From positions 248,001-312,000 of the forward strand of contig NOWV01000079.1 of the NCBI GenBank assembly GCA_003344405.1: DNA of 64,000 nucleotides. Direction: 5' to 3'. The notes beneath the pieces were generated by a model. It had not been told where the DNA came from. It was given only the letters and a program-made list of their open reading frames with translations, and did no database searches. Positions 1 to 14,514 of the stretch are shown here, piece by piece (the first letter of the stretch is position 1; each line of letters starts with the position of its first letter). The position numbers and the translations under genes are program-made. The DNA is from Trichoplax sp. H2. Lineage: Eukaryota; Placozoa; Uniplacotomia; Trichoplacea.

Positions 1-2
1 CG

Positions 3-164
3 ACTAGCACTGACCTCATTTCAGCAAATGAAAAATCTATAGAAAGCTATGGTAACAATGTAAATGGAGCATGGTCGCCAAATACAACCACAGCTATTGG
101 TGATTCATCTGACGTCGGTAATTCATCTTTATCAATTCATCACCAAGATACTTTAATCCAATAA
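3..164 (+). CDS. 3' end of an unidentified protein-coding gene (partial)
   Basis: Frame 3 is open from the window edge to a TAA at 162-164 and encodes 53 residues ending in HHQDTLIQ. The segment is rich in Ser, Asn and Thr (for example GDSSDVGNSSLS) with no recognisable domain, as expected for a disordered C-terminal tail. A pyrimidine-rich stretch ending in CAG at about 15-24 could be a splice acceptor, so the last exon may begin at 25 rather than run in from the left. The rest of the gene lies outside the window. It could be spurious, but low-complexity polar composition of this kind is unusual for random AT-rich sequence. Confidence 0.4.
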   Translation, partial: TSTDLISANEKSIESYGNNVNGAWSPNTTTAIGDSSDVGNSSLSIHHQDTLIQ

Positions 165-3100
165 CCAACGAACTTTCTTAATTTATTATAATATAAACAA
201 CTATACAATAATATTTAAATCTTGTATGAAGATAAATTCGTTTAGAATTACCTTCCAATATTTCAATTGAAGACATTATATTTCATTGGATTAAAGTAAG
301 AATAGCGCGTTGATTGACATCATTTTCAATAATATCGAATTTCTATATTTCCATACCAGAATTTATCAATATTGTGTGAAGTTGTTGGGATATGAGTATA
401 TTACCATAGCATAACTAGGAACTCGTCGCATGTGCTTCGTAAGTATCTTGTATGTGTCTTCAAAGTTGCTCAAGCCAGTGAATTTGTCTATTCCAGCTGT
501 ATAAGTCATAAATTAATATAATTGATTTAATTATATCTTATACTTACTTAAAATCTTGCTATCTAATTATAATTATTGATAGACTGACGAGTTCTTTGCA
601 GTTATTGGTAACATAAACCAATCCATTGGTAATCAAAAGATACTATTTAAAATATTTGGATAAGAAAATATACCTGTCATTAACAACTTTTAAGTTGAGA
701 CTATAATAGTTTAGTAAGCGAATAAGACAGCAATGTTACCTGCAACTCCTTCATGAAGTTATGATTTAGTAAAATTTGATCATAATCTATCTAATATAGC
801 ATCCTAATCAGATCTAATCTACTGTATGTATAATTTTTTTACTTCTAATAGCATTTATTGGGCTTTAGCCTGAGTTTTGATAACTAATATGATATCATGC
901 ATTCAAATGCCCAATTCCTATGAGGTTCAAATTAGGAAGTAATTTTTCCTGGATGTACATTTTCCCCAGGAAAAACTCGACCTGTCAAAATAATGTAAAA
1001 ATGTTAAAATTGGGAAATATAGTGCGCTTACTATACACTTTTTACAGGCAAAATCCTAATCTGTGTTCAAAATATTGTAACAAGTCTAAGTTAGCTAGAA
1101 CAGTATTGTTCGCGCCTTATACATTTTTAAAGATGAAACCTGTGATAAAATCTGATTACAAATATTAAAAATTTATTAGATCTAATACAAAGATTAGCTA
1201 CACGCAACTCCATTCTGGCCGAATACAACTGCTGAATGACTTCTAGAAAGAACAATCAGATAATCTAATGTCGCTTCCTTTTATACTTGCCGTAGCCTTC
1301 ACAGCTACAGTCATTAATCCAATCAAGTATAGAAACGATTACAGTAATTGCGTAGACATTATTCGATACCACTCAAAGTACAATGAACTAACCATATCCT
1401 AATACATGATTTACAGTTCCATTTTTATCTCTAACCCTAATAGTAGCTCAACATCCTACCGTATATTGTCACCTGTGCTCTAGCATAGAGTCTACCATAA
1501 CAGTCTATAATTATGGGCCACTAAATATATCTTAAGATAAACATAGAAACGATACTACCCTACATCGTACTACACATGGCCAATAGTCCACAATCACAAT
1601 ACTTAGTTACTTTACAAAACCCTATCCTGTATACAGGTGAGATCGAATCGTCTTTAAGAATTACAAAATATCTACAGTAGATATGAATTCACTATTTCTA
1701 AGGGATAGAATCCTATTCCTTTATTTTCATTACTACCAAGTAGTTCAAATGAAAAGCAGTTTTGAAATATAAAATCCAAATCAATGGCAATCAAATGCAA
1801 TAGAGCTACGGAATTAAATATTCGTAGACCTGGAATTTATCACTTTATGGTTTCTTCGTTCAATTTTAATTTTGAAGTAGGATTATCAATCAGGATTGAT
1901 GATAACTTATATTATATTTACGGCTTATAATTCATTAGAATAACGTTAATCTGATACTGCTATTACGTCACTGCTTAAGCATGGGATCCTTCATTAGGGG
2001 CGAAGAAATTTACAAATATTTTTCATCGGATCTGAATTTGCGTTACTTTCATGCACATTTTGGTAAAGATATACCAGAAAATTATCAAGCCGATTACTAT
2101 TGATATGGTTGAATCTCATTCCTAATTCGTTTACACTTGAACAACTTAAACATTGCAATTTTAAGCATTGTTATTAATAAATAGAATTCTATTTATAGTT
2201 GAAAATTTTCGCCGAAAACTAGCTAAATTTATCTCTTGTCATAATCCGTATAATTTATTAATCGAAAATTTTTGTATCATCGTATGATTTTGGATCCTCT
2301 CATATAATGTATATGCTTAATATTTAAAATTACAATTATGCCTCTCAAAAGTTGTAGGCTTTATATCCGATGATAATACGTACAGAGGATTGCTATCTGT
2401 AGCAAAACCTAAAACAAAGCAATCTTAAAATTAAGAATATATCGTTAGAAGAAATAAGGTAAGAGTAACCAATAATGATATGCCTGAGTATTAACAAAGC
2501 AATCGTAATTATCACTTTATTGTACGAGAATTCCTCAATAATCTATTATTTTATTCGTTCAAATGTATTAAATTCGTACAATTTCTTTTAAATGATGATA
2601 AAAATTGCTTATTTAGACAACAGGAAGCAGACGATATAAATTTTATGCATGAGAAAATTTGAAAAGATTGAATAGAAAATAATTTAAATTCAGCTTTATA
2701 TAGCTATGTCTTTTATCATATAGCTAAAGAAATTACCGTAGTACTACAATAAGAATCAACGGTATTGCACTGCCACCCACAATTATATATATATTCTAAC
2801 TGTGGCGACGATACACCAGAGATAATTCTATGTCTTTTTCTACCTTGAACTACTTATCAAGATTAATTCCCCGTGACAACCGTGAATATTTTCCTGAAGT
2901 TTCCCCTGCTAAAACGACATAGACCTACTTTAGCGTAAATAATAAAATAACGAATTCTCTTTACATTAAAAGTAAGTCGCTTATATACCTTCAATCTAAA
3001 TTCGCGATCAGCTAATAAATGATGTGGCTTTAGAATATTCTTAGACCTAAGTTTATATCACTTTATGCTCTATTTTAAAATACGTTAGATCACGCATGTA

Positions 3101-6100
3101 ACACAAGGCAACCATTATTAGAACACGAGCTAACCTTTGAGCTCTCTTATAAATTGGATATCTAACTAATTTACTTGTCCTACTGTAAAATAAATTAGTT
3201 ATAAAATCTATAACCTAAGCATAAGCTATCAACTTTATAGCGATCAATATAAGGTATTTATTCCTAAAGGTGGTCTTTAATACCGTAACGCGCACCAATG
3301 GTTATTAAAGTCTAGGAATATAGAAGGTTCGTTTCGCTCTAGATTTATCAAGAAAGGCATTGCAAGGTTCAAGTACTATCACTGCTTCAATGGTTAACCA
3401 TTTGGTAAACTTTCGTTGTATGAAGGTGTTTTAATCTATCCGCTACAAAAATGATTTCTCTTATCATGGTGATGATATCAAAAGGAGCGATCATATAGTA
3501 CATTTAGATTTAAACAAAAGTATGCTATAAATTTCCACCCCCTTTCGCCATTCTTTGGTCTGACATTCGATATTGAAAGTGTTGCTTTTAGTTTATAGAC
3601 TTTAGTATGTCAAGGACTTAAGCTACGAGAGATTGATACGTGAGGCAATTTTAGTCCATTTATCAGTCGAATTATCATTTATATATTACATAACAATGTT
3701 GAATCTCTAGCTTATGACGAAAAATCTCGAATAGGAATAGGATCATAACTGCATACTTAATTAACGTATGTCTGTCACATATTTTGTCAATCAGACTCCT
3801 AAAATGCAAAAGGGCTATCATTTATTTATGATATTTAGTCGTCATCCGTACTTTCTATAAAAATTCCTATCTCAATAGAGCTTTGCAGCTATATTTTTCA
3901 CTTTGGATGGCCTTTTTTACCGTTTAACTAAATCAAAAGTCCTGTGTCTTTGTACACTACCCTTTCTTAATTATAATAAAAATTCAGGTAAGGTATTTTC
4001 ATTTATTAAAACTAAATAAAGCAATTGTCTAAGCCTGATATGCGAATGGGCAACGCTACATATCAAGTAAATCTAATTTACTACACTTCAATAGTTTAAC
4101 GTTAGTTCCTATTCATAAATACGTAAATTAAAAGCCACTATTGAAGACAGAAAAAATTGAGCTGTCTAACGGAAAACCTTGGCCTAAAGTCTTGTTGGAG
4201 GAGATTTCAAAAATTATAGTTGTTCAATAATTTGTTCAATTTTTCAAATACGCTGGAAGGAGACTGCACCCTGAATATGAAAGTAGGTATGTATCACATG
4301 TTATGGCAACAAGAAAAAAACTAAGAATTGATTAGCTGAATTAAATCTGGTGAATGAGGAATTAATCTAGATAAACAAAAGTAGTCAGGACGATTTACAC
4401 TAGAGCTCTATATCATTCCTCGTTTGGGGGATTTGGGATATTTATTCTTGGAGACTAATGGTCTGCAACTTAATTAATATCACAAGATATTACAATTAAA
4501 TCCTTCCTTCTAAAATATAATTAGCGGCTGAATTGTTACAATAGTATTAAAATTACTAAGTATACAATGCATTAGTAAATAATTTATAAGCAAGCATAGC
4601 AATTTACAGCAATGTAATAATTCTGTGTTTCAGATTAAGCAAATTGACTAATGTAATTTAGTCAAAGCTATAGCTACTATAATTAAACGGAATTATTCAT
4701 AGCTATAATGATGTCTGCGATCGAATTAACTCAATGTAAGGCGATATAATATAGACCATGTACCTGGTAACGATAGAAAAGTAATCACCATATACCAAAA
4801 CTTAGACTAAATTCCTCACTTAATTTTTACGTAATAACTATTAAAAAAGAAATTTCTCTATCTAGCCTTGAGTATTCCAAAATTGTAACGCTTAGGTCTT
4901 ATAATTATGAAATTATCTAAAGTTGCAGCTACGCACATACTTACGTATTCTATTTTACACCAACAAACGATACTCACAATACTTAAATTAAGAGAAAAAA
5001 TTTTTTGCATTTCCGTTAGAGACTTTATCATAGATTATTATGTTTAACTATAAATTTGTTCAAGGTACAACATTATTTCTGAATCCAATGCCTAAAATTC
5101 CAAGGAAATTTTCACAATCGACCTTGCTAAAGTTTGCAAATTAATTCTTGACAAGTAATTAACTTTCAGTTTTGAAATTCATCTCTATTATTCGTGAAGG
5201 ATAACTCAAGCAGAAGATTTAAACACATTAAGTGATAAAATGTTAACATTTCCTTCTCAAGTTAGTGAAACTAGATATCTATTATATTTTTAATGGTAAG
5301 TATTGGTAATATAGATTAAACATTGGCGAGAGTTATTATGAGGACAATTTTAAAATTTTTACAGCTTCATTTTTATCCGACGCAGCAAATAAAACGTGTA
5401 CGATTTTGTACATCAATACTTGTATTAAGAAGATGATTATATGCAATCAAGTAATTTATAATCCATTATTTCTTTTATGGATGGATTAGATAATGAAACC
5501 AAGAAAATGGCTTTATAGCAAAGATGTAATATAGATAATAATCATTAGTCCTTATTATACAGCATTTGGAATCATTTTACCTATATAATTAAACTAGATC
5601 AGGTTGTAATCTCTGTAAATGTTCATATTTTCAATCAAGGTATGAGACAGGTAAAGTTTAGCTTTCGCATCATATACAGTACTAGAAATCTTACATCGCC
5701 AGTAGAGTAGTATTTAAGTTGAATAATTATAAAACCCTGCTAAGAAGCTGCGCCACATTCTTAACTTGATTGATCTATGATAATACAGTAAGGTAAAATC
5801 TTGTCTATGAAAAGACTTTAAAATTTTATATTACTCTTTGTTTCACTTAAATCTTATATGGCAATGGCTGGTAGCTAAATCGCAAATACGTTGGCCACTT
5901 CATATCAATCTTTGTTCTAAACTGAGTGCAGATATTTAATTTACGAGCCGTAATTCATACATATCAAATGCTTCTAAAGTCATTCTTAGAATAATTCAAT
6001 GGCTGAATGGCATTTTGTGGCTTAACTAAGAGAAGATTAACTGTTCTTAACACAAAAGTAAATATTTCATTCATTCTATGTTAGTAACTAATTTACCAGT

Positions 6101-6630
6101 CAGATGTAAATATTTCTAACTGAAACTCAAGATTGAATTGAGATTTTTATCTTAATAATGTTCTCAGTAATCGATATATGGTAACTCAAACTCTATAAAT
6201 TTAAACGACACCACAGTTAATAGTTTTATTTTTATATCATTCTAATGTAGAAGCAATCGTTTTTCGTAGAATGCAACTTATTAAAACTTCATTTTCAAAA
6301 CGGTATGCAATTTCAAACGATCCCACGCTCTTTTCGGTACTTATTAATTTATATTTGTACGAACATTAGATTTAAGAATGGGCATGGCAATTTTATTGCC
6401 TCAGTACGATATCGAAGATTTAAAATTTTAACAGATTTTAAAACTCAATAGTCATTTAATGCATATATTATCATATTCCATACTAGTTGGAGTATAATAA
6501 AAGTCTAGCTGTTACAGAATGCGTTAAAAGATGATCAGCGAAGCATCAAGTCCATTTTTAGCTCGACAGTCAGTAATCATTATAGTACTGATACAAATAC
6601 GACAGGAAATGATATTAACATTAACATTAG
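165..6630. other. intergenic, no gene recognised
   Basis: This AT-rich stretch of 6.4 kb has stops in all frames and no exon chain I can recognise on either strand. The one longer open frame (920-1168, 82 codons) has no family features. The segment at about 1296-1405 is one copy of a degenerate dispersed repeat (see separate entry). Confidence 0.5.
1296..1405 (+). repeat. degenerate dispersed repeat, copy 1
   Basis: The core GCGTAGACATTATTCG followed about 20 bases later by CAATGAACTAACC recurs in the same order near 22030-22110 as ACGTAGACATTATTTAC and CAATGAACTACCC. Flanking bases (AATCCAATC upstream) also align. Only the TGTAGACATTATCA part is found again near 39460. This may be an old mobile-element remnant; no ORF or terminal structure is visible. 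Confidence 0.35.
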
Positions 6631-9600
6631 TTAAAACACTTTAGATGGGCTAGCAGGTATCGGAGATCGCTTATCATCCGATATCACGCTTCTATCATTT
6701 AAGTGCATAATACTCCAACAACATCTTTGATAATAGTTACGTTTAATATTTTTAGATAAAAATAAGATAGGATTAACAATGCAAGTAATAAAGGTTGTCG
6801 ATTTCAAGCAATATTTAATTTTAGCAGTAATGAGCATAGAATTAATCATTTCCAGAAAATGGACTAAAATGTACGGCGTATAGGCTAAGAGAAAGGTAAA
6901 GAAAACACCGAATAATGTTATACTAAGTGAAATCTCCTGTTTTAGATTTTTACGAATAGGACGATCCGTTTTAGAGGATAATGCTCGTTCCGATCGAAAA
7001 TCCAATACACGACGATGACTACGGCGGACTACATTAATGATCTGAACATAGCAATATCCAATAATAATGATAGGAATTGCATAAAATAATGAACTAAGGA
7101 GCAATAGATAAACCAACTTTGATGGCTGATGAAATTTAAAATTAAGTAAACATGTTCCCGGCGGAATATAGTATGTTAATTTACTCCAAAATCCAATGAT
7201 TGGTGGGAAACTCATAGCGCAAGATAAAACCCATGTTATAATTATGCTCACCACAATTGATTTCATATCCAACCATTTTTTACCAGCATTCGGATATCGG
7301 ATAGCAATAAAGCGCGTTACTGCCATCGTTGTCATTGTTAAGACATCTTCTAAAGCAAATAATATCATTAAGCCATAGACTAAGCGACATTGAAATGAAT
7401 TGGACGTAAAAATTGGCTTTACTCTTGTTGGCCATACTACTCCAAGCATTTGTCCACCACTAAAATCGAAACAAGCATGTCATAATTATTTTGAGCTTGT
7501 AACAAATCTACTTATCTCAATATTGACTTGTTTGCATTGAAAGGAAACCAGTCAAACGATAAGAAAATTAAGCATGGAATGAAAGGAAAATTAAATATAA
7601 ATAAAATATAGTACGGTGCATATGGGTAACGCTATTTGAATATATATTTATATATTTATCTTTGAATGGTGATGTGAATGAAAATGGTAATGTGCTTTCT
7701 TCGAAAATATTATTTATTGCCTCTTCGCAAATATATTACTATTCTGCGTAGTATCCCAGTACATTGAATTTACGGTTTTTCTGTAGGTTTACGTAAATAC
7801 ATGGTAAATTTATAAAAATTCGCAATTTATCTTATAGAGGAAACTATTCCCAATTCGTTCATTCCATTACTAACGTTTATTAACGCAATGGATGATTTTT
7901 AAATTAGTTTAAAAAATACGATAGAAATGTATTAATGTGGGGAACATTGCTATAAACTGCAAAATAGGTATATTAATTTCGAAATCAATTTCATGAAGAT
8001 TACTGTGGTTTAGGTAAGTTTTATGGTGCAACATTTCTTTCATAATATGGTTAAATAACCAAATATATAAATAACTTATTTCTAGGAAAATCGGTCTGTA
8101 TGAAAAGTTGTTATCATTCCATGACATCCTTTCGAACACAAGAGTATTGAATTAGCTGAAGCTTTCTTTACGTAATTTTCTAAATTTTGGCTACTAAACA
8201 ATGCCACCAATCTATACAGCTGCAAAAACAGGATTTAATTTCGGAAGTTATAAGCCACGATACTTCCCACACCAAGTATTGACGATGAAACTATTCAGTT
8301 TAATTCACCTACAACAATTCCTAATCTGCTTTGATTTGACTGAACTTTTAAGACCTAGTTATCAAGCTAGATTTTTCTTCGGCCAGTTTAAATAGGTTGC
8401 CAAAAGTAAATATGACTGTGAAGACGAAACAATTAAATCTTTTCCTATAAATTTGTATTCTCATCTATAATTAGCCGCATTAAATCAATACTTTGCAAGC
8501 GATCGCTATTTCAATTTAATGTTGTTCTGTCACTAAAAGATTACATTCGTAAATCCTTCTTGAATAAGATCTAATTTATGTCGTATTGTATATTGTCCAT
8601 CGATTTGAAATACGAAAAATTCTACAAAATTTATGTTTTTGCCAGGCTAAGCATTAAAATTAATCCACTGACTGGCATAGACATGATATTAATGAAGTCT
8701 TTTAGAACCATTTTATAGAAAATTGCTCTATCATTCTGAATAGATATTATGTAGTTGCATTAAAGTCATAATAAATTATTGTCATAATTAATATGAGCTT
8801 ACTAGGAATCAGTAATGTATCTAATATTTAGAAGTTTTATATCGAATAATGCTTAGGTTAAGAGCCTAAAATAAAGTATTTCGATATGATAGCGCTACAC
8901 GGTTATATATGACTCACTTGAATTATTTCGCTTACTTTACCTTCTACAATCTGCTAACGCTAAATTAATTTAATTTATTGCATTAAAGCAACTGAACAAC
9001 AATCTTATTATAAAGTAATCTTAATACAATACAGTATATAATCTCTAAATAGAGTAATCCTGATAAGGATTATCTTGCTTAACTTAATTATAGGCTCATA
9101 ACGTATACAAAGAGCATCTCTGGAGTACCTACTGAAAATAAATTTATAATTAACATAGATTGGACAAATGTTTATAAACCATTCTAAATCCTACGGAGGA
9201 GTCAATTTTATGGCCAGATCAATGTTTCTAAAATATTTTTTATACTAATTTTTAATATGCGAATAGTATTTATAAGCAGGCATACTGTATTAATGAGGAT
9301 ACCAGACTGTAAGCCTATCAAATTTCTAGATAGGCTACCTATTTCGGAACGAATTGTGTTAATAGCATCAATGTCGCAAGCAATGAATTTCGATCTACAA
9401 ATGCTACCTTCAATTCTTGACTGAATCCTGTATGTATTCGCTTTCTCTACTCCATTTGAATGAGTCATGAAGATGAGTAAATCACCGATGGCATTAATAA
9501 AAACAATTGTAGCCTTTACTAATTCCTATAGATTTAATCGTTGCTTAGATCGAAATACTGATGGTCAAGTAAATTGAATGAATTGTTACTTAACCTGAAA

Positions 9601-10366
9601 TACAATTAAACAAAAATTCTCGTCACTCGATTTTATTTTTAAACGGTGAAATACTGATAGATATGATTCGTAAAGCTTTTACTTGTAGCGCGATGACGAT
9701 GCATCACGTTATAACAACAAGTAGACTTTTAATAAATGATGTGAATTCTCATACGAGTTGTAAATGTAGTGATTTAAATTTTTAGTCTTAATTGCATTAA
9801 AGTATAGGATGAAACGATAGATATAGGGATATTTACGACTCAATCATTATCTATCTGCAATGGTTAGTAACGAAAAAGATGAAAGTCCAGTAAGTCTTTT
9901 GCAGGCGTAATTTACTTTGCCTACTTATTACACTATTTATTTTGGCAGCAGTATGAAAAATCGTAGAAATAAAAAGCCAATATAAATGCAGACTTATTAA
10001 ACGATTTAATTCTATTAAACAGTGTTTTATCATCTATATGATTAAATTTACCCCTTCTTCAACCCAAACCACATATTCAAATCGATGTAATGCAAGAAAT
10101 AAGTTAGAACATTATCGATACACTGTCAATCTGTATTACCTGATTGCTAAGAAGCAGAAATCTGCGGTTGCCAAGTTAATAACTTGAATGTCAGTAGGAG
10201 TTTTTTTCTTCCTTCGAAATAACTTGATGACGAGAGCAGAATTTAATGTTATTCCACTTACCAAGATAATAATTAAAGCAGTTGAAAGAACATAAGATTC
10301 TTCACGATTAAATAATTTTGCGGTGCGATTAGCAGACCAAGTTATATAAAAATACTGATCTGTCAT
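6631..10366 (-). CDS. rhodopsin-like (class A) G-protein-coupled receptor, two exons
   Basis: Join on the minus strand: exon 1 10366-10140 and exon 2 7459-6631, giving 351 aa. The donor reads AG|GTAATA and the acceptor GATTTTAG|T; the phase fits and the junction codon is Ser. Exon 1 holds an N-glycosylation site (NRT), TM1 and TM2 with the conserved Asp (NLATADF). Exon 2 holds the TM3 Cys (QCRLVYGL), TM4 with Trp, an ECL2 Cys, TM5 with Pro, TM6 with Pro and TM7 with NPILF. Several class A signatures are altered: DRY is TRF (VTRFIAIRYP), CWxP is AYTP, and NPxxY is NPILF. The opsin retinal-Lys position before NPxxY is Phe, so it is not a light-sensing opsin. The ligand is unknown. It is presumed to be a plasma-membrane receptor. 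Start choice: first in-frame ATG, followed by an acidic-polar N-terminus. Confidence 0.85.
7460..10139 (-). other. intron of the GPCR gene (2.7 kb)
   Basis: The intron has a GT donor (minus strand, 10139-10138) and a TTTTAG acceptor ending at 7460. It splits TM2 from TM3. Short ORFs inside it (for example 7909-8139 minus, 8201-8395 plus, 9208-9468 minus) show no family features and are treated as chance. Confidence 0.75.
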
Positions 10367-13300
10367 TCTCCAATTTTAAAGCCAAATTAATTTTCAACGT
10401 TATACTGGACTCCAACTGAAGATGATGCTAAAAATTTGCATGTAATAACTCTTATTATTCAAACCAAAAGGAAATACTTAGGTTGATCAACAGGATGTAG
10501 ATCAAATAAATCGCTGTATGTAATAAAATCCTTTAGCTGTTTTCGTATACGATGATAATTTAATTTGACGATAGCATCGAGGAGGAAAAATAATAATCAA
10601 TTGGGCGTCTAATTGTTGACTTTAATTTGAAATCGATCATAGGGTTGCAAGCGTTTTTATACTATCATTAGTTTCATTGACTAAGGCTTTACACTATTCT
10701 TCAACATAGGCAAGTATTGTTAATTAAAGATGAAGGACTGCAACGCTATCATACTGTATTGTGACGTAGTTAATGAATGCCTAGGTTTCATTTTAGCTTA
10801 TTTGTTTACTTTTCAATACTACTATGGCATTATTAGAGAGCTTTTGTGTATTTTGTCCATGTTGTCGTGGTAGCCGAAGTTGAAGAGAATGGATAGTTAA
10901 TGTGATTGAGAAATAGCAGTTAATTAATGATGCATTTCTCTTTTGAAAACAGGTGAGGAAATTACTGCATCGACAAAAAAATAAAAACTATAATTTCACT
11001 GTCTGGTTTAAACAAAGGTTTGATTATGTATTCTAATTGTTAATCGTTTTTATATTAATATTATTAATACTGTTTGGTACCTGCTATCCAATGTCATAAA
11101 GGATTAGTGTTAAGAGGATTTACAAAAAATAAATTGATAGCTATTAGATCGGAATGGATGTTAGAATAAAGCCGATGCTGCTGGCGTAGCATCTATTGTT
11201 AACATATTTATAAACGTTATTTTAAACAGTTTACGATCAAGACTAGTTTACTTTAGGCGAGAATTTAGTTATAAATTATTTTGGCTAAAGTAGACACTTA
11301 TAACTTCTATTAAGCATCGGCATTAATGCAGTATAACGAAATATTGCTATGGTACGTGACATCTTGTATGAAATGACTACCATATTGTAGTAAAATGATA
11401 TGATCTTGTGAAATATGATTATTGGTCGGAAATTCTTTTCATTCTGTGTAATAGCTGATTTAGTAACTGAAGACTAAGGGCCTCTAGTGTAGGCGGTTTC
11501 GGTAGGATACGAGTCTAACCAGATCAAATAAAACATTTATTTTATTATTAATTAATAGGTAAAGATTAGTTTCATCATTAAAGAGTCGTTGTCACAGGCA
11601 CGTTAATAAGTAGTAAGCAATTAGCGATTAATATTTCAATAAAGAAAGGTCATCATTGCCTATGATAATTCTATCCTTAGTTACACTAATGAGGTCAAAG
11701 TTTTCATACGGACTGCATTAACTGGTCAATCGAGTGTGAGCTAGGATTGTCATCTCTTCACTACAAGTATACATAAGTTACGTTCTAGAGTATAGTATTT
11801 CCTATACCTCGATATGAGATACATCTCGGATAAAGACCACTTTGATTTTAATTATAATCTACTACCTTTCGTCTCTACATACAAATGCGTATGTAACTTA
11901 AAGCCAAGAATCTTCAGCCTACAGATAATATTCAAGCTCAGCAGCAGCAATATAGCAACGATTTTATCTAAGCCATGGCTACAAGATTTATTAATTTTAA
12001 AACTTTGTTATTAGTCTGAAAAATAGCGCATACCAAGACATTAATAAAAACTTGGTTCGAGTTTACTACCTGAACAGAATTAAGTTAACTATTAATCCCG
12101 TTATCATATCACTGATAGGCTTTAAAATAGTGGAGTAATATTTTCTAACGATAGTCTGTAGAAACAGTAGTAAAGGCATGGTGTCAGGTTTAGCCCACGA
12201 CAAGGAAACCTGGGTCTTTAAATCTGTATGAATACTAAGGCTACAACAACCAAATGTGCACCTAGCGGGCTAAGAGTAGACTAGACTTAGGCTTTTAAAT
12301 TAGTTTATTAAACCAAGGTAGTCTTGACATCCAAGACTACTCTAACTACACGCTTACACTACATGGTCAATCGTCAACTCAATAGCTAATGAGAGCACCG
12401 GGCTTTACATACCCTAGCTCGGTTGCACTCGGTGCACATTACTAAAGCTAACGCTACAATTAATTTACGGAGTCTGTACTCCGTCACACATGGTCAGATA
12501 CTGAGTATAGAAGATAAAGTCTGCGATGTGCTATAAGCAAGTAAAATAGAAGATGAATTGATATGTACATATTTTATGACCTAATCTATAGACTAGCAGT
12601 AGCCCTTGCTTAATCAAGATATTTATAGATTTTGGTTTAAAAATAGGCGATAGCCTATTAAATCATCAAATGCATGCATCAATGATATAATTGATTCGTA
12701 CACTAATGAACCCTCATTACCCACATATAAATTCATTACCATACGTATTTCCACAATATTGAGATTGTCGCAGATTGGAAGCTGATTTTGCTTCAATTTC
12801 ATATCGATCATGAAATGTGATGAAGCAAGCAAGATAGGATAATTAAGGAGGATCTCAGTTTGCACATAGCTTATGACTATATTTTAAAATGAGCTACTAA
12901 TGTTTCATCTGAAGATTTTACTCCAAGAATATTAAACGTAGGATGCAAGTAATGTTCAATCATTTCAATAATTAAATAATCATACTGGTATTGGTATTCG
13001 GAACTGATCTATAATTAATAAAATAATATCCCTCATTTCATAGTAACTCAAGGCAAATGAAATCATGGCTAGGTAATCATTAAGGATTCACGTAGCAATT
13101 CCAGTAGATAAGATCATCTTTCATAAATCCTTTTTAGCATGCTTAGCTCAAACTGTGCAGCTGAGGTATCATGTCCCTATAAGTTTACGAAAGTCCTTGT
13201 TCATTTAGTTGAGTCTGTATAAGCTATTAGAAAAGAAGACCTAAAACCAACAGTCCTCTATCATTCCTTACGGTATCTGTCTAAATATGTTCAATTATTT
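10367..13300. other. intergenic, no gene recognised
   Basis: No exon chain or RNA gene is recognised. The stretch 12170-12500 looks somewhat less AT-rich than its surroundings but carries no long open frame. Confidence 0.45.
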
Positions 13301-13319
13301 TTAGCAATGATGGTAGTAC

Positions 13320-13720
13320 TGTATCGCCATTTCTTATCGCGTATCTGCTACTGACACTTTTAAATCCATGAAGATTGATTGCTAGATGAAACAATGTCAT
13401 CACAAAAATGAAAATTAACTCAAAGTAATGATTGATGATCATGATGAAATAGTGGAAATTAATTCAAATCCATGATTGATGATTCGATGAAATATCGCCA
13501 TCATAAAAACGGAATTATTCTAAATCTATGATTATCGACCAGTATGGAATATCGATATCACTAAAATAATAGAAATTAATTTAAATCCATGGTCGACGGT
13601 CTACGGGGTCACTATACAGTAGAGTATCGCCATCATAGAAATGAAATTAATTCGAATCAATGAATGATAATTAATCAGTATGAAGTATAGCCATCATAAA
13701 AATGAAAATTAATTAGACTA
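13320..13720 (+). repeat. degenerate minisatellite, about 60-base unit, 6-7 copies
   Basis: Units share the blocks TATCGCCATCATAAAAATG, GAAATTAATTCAAATCCATG and ATTGATGAT. The AAATTAA marker recurs near 13411, 13456, 13512, 13573, 13644 and 13706, giving spacings of 45-71 bases. The copies have diverged by substitutions and small indels. There is no coding potential. Confidence 0.75.
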
Positions 13721-13919
13721 GATGGCAATTTTGTGATATATTCAATTGGATAGTTTCATGCATGTATCCTATTCCAATCGTCATTGCTGTACTGTACTGT
13801 GTGCGAAAATGAAGTAAAACTATCTCGATCTCGAAAAGAGCTTCACCTAGCAGAAGATTCCCTATCGAAAGCACTATAACATAAAATCATCGTAATAAAT
13901 CAATCCGTAAACCTATGTT

Positions 13920-14107
13920 GCAATGCGAGATAGTAGCAGTTGTTATTGTAGGAGTCCAAATTTCCTATTCCTCTACTAGTAGCTAGCCTTCAGAATTAAT
14001 CATTATATTATAACTAATTAATCAGCAGGCAGAGCGGGAATTTTTACGTTTGTAATCCCTAAATAGCAATTTCTGTTGCAGGAGTCCAAATACCCTTACT
14101 ACGAGTA
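13920..14107 (+). repeat. pair of diverged direct repeats
   Basis: Two related segments, at about 13930-13985 and 14055-14107, share GCAGGAGTCCAAAT or GTAGGAGTCCAAAT followed by a CCTAYT block and ACTAGTAG or ACGAGTAA. They are preceded by similar TAGCARTT text. Function is unknown. Confidence 0.45.
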
Positions 14108-14514
14108 ACGTACATTGTACTCTAAAGTACCTCCAATGTGGGAATATGATGCCAGTGTAAATACAGCTTGGCAGTATATAATATCACGAGCGAGGGTTGC
14201 ACGAGTAAATAGAATATTCCACTCGATAAAACAGATAGGCAAAGTATCACGATCAACTGCGTTCGACTTTTAAGTAGAATTAATAATAATAAAATGCTGT
14301 TAGAGTGCATTTATCAAAGTAAAAAAAATTCAATATTTACGGAGTGGGATATCCATATTGATCCCAATAAATTGGTATACTGTATTTAGGAATGCCTATA
14401 GAACATCTATGTGATGTTTCTCTTTTACAAGTTCCTGCTGATCTCCCTCCCCGTCCACTTGATCGTGTTTACGGATTGGAGTCGGATAGGACAGAAGGGA
14501 TTGACGCGGAGTCC

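Noticed and set aside
920-1168. 82-codon plus-strand open frame
   Set aside because: Composition is typical of translated AT-rich noncoding DNA; no family motif, no splice partners.
12040-12075. Possible tRNA T-arm (GGTTCGAG)
   Set aside because: No matching acceptor stem, D-arm or anticodon arm could be assembled around it.
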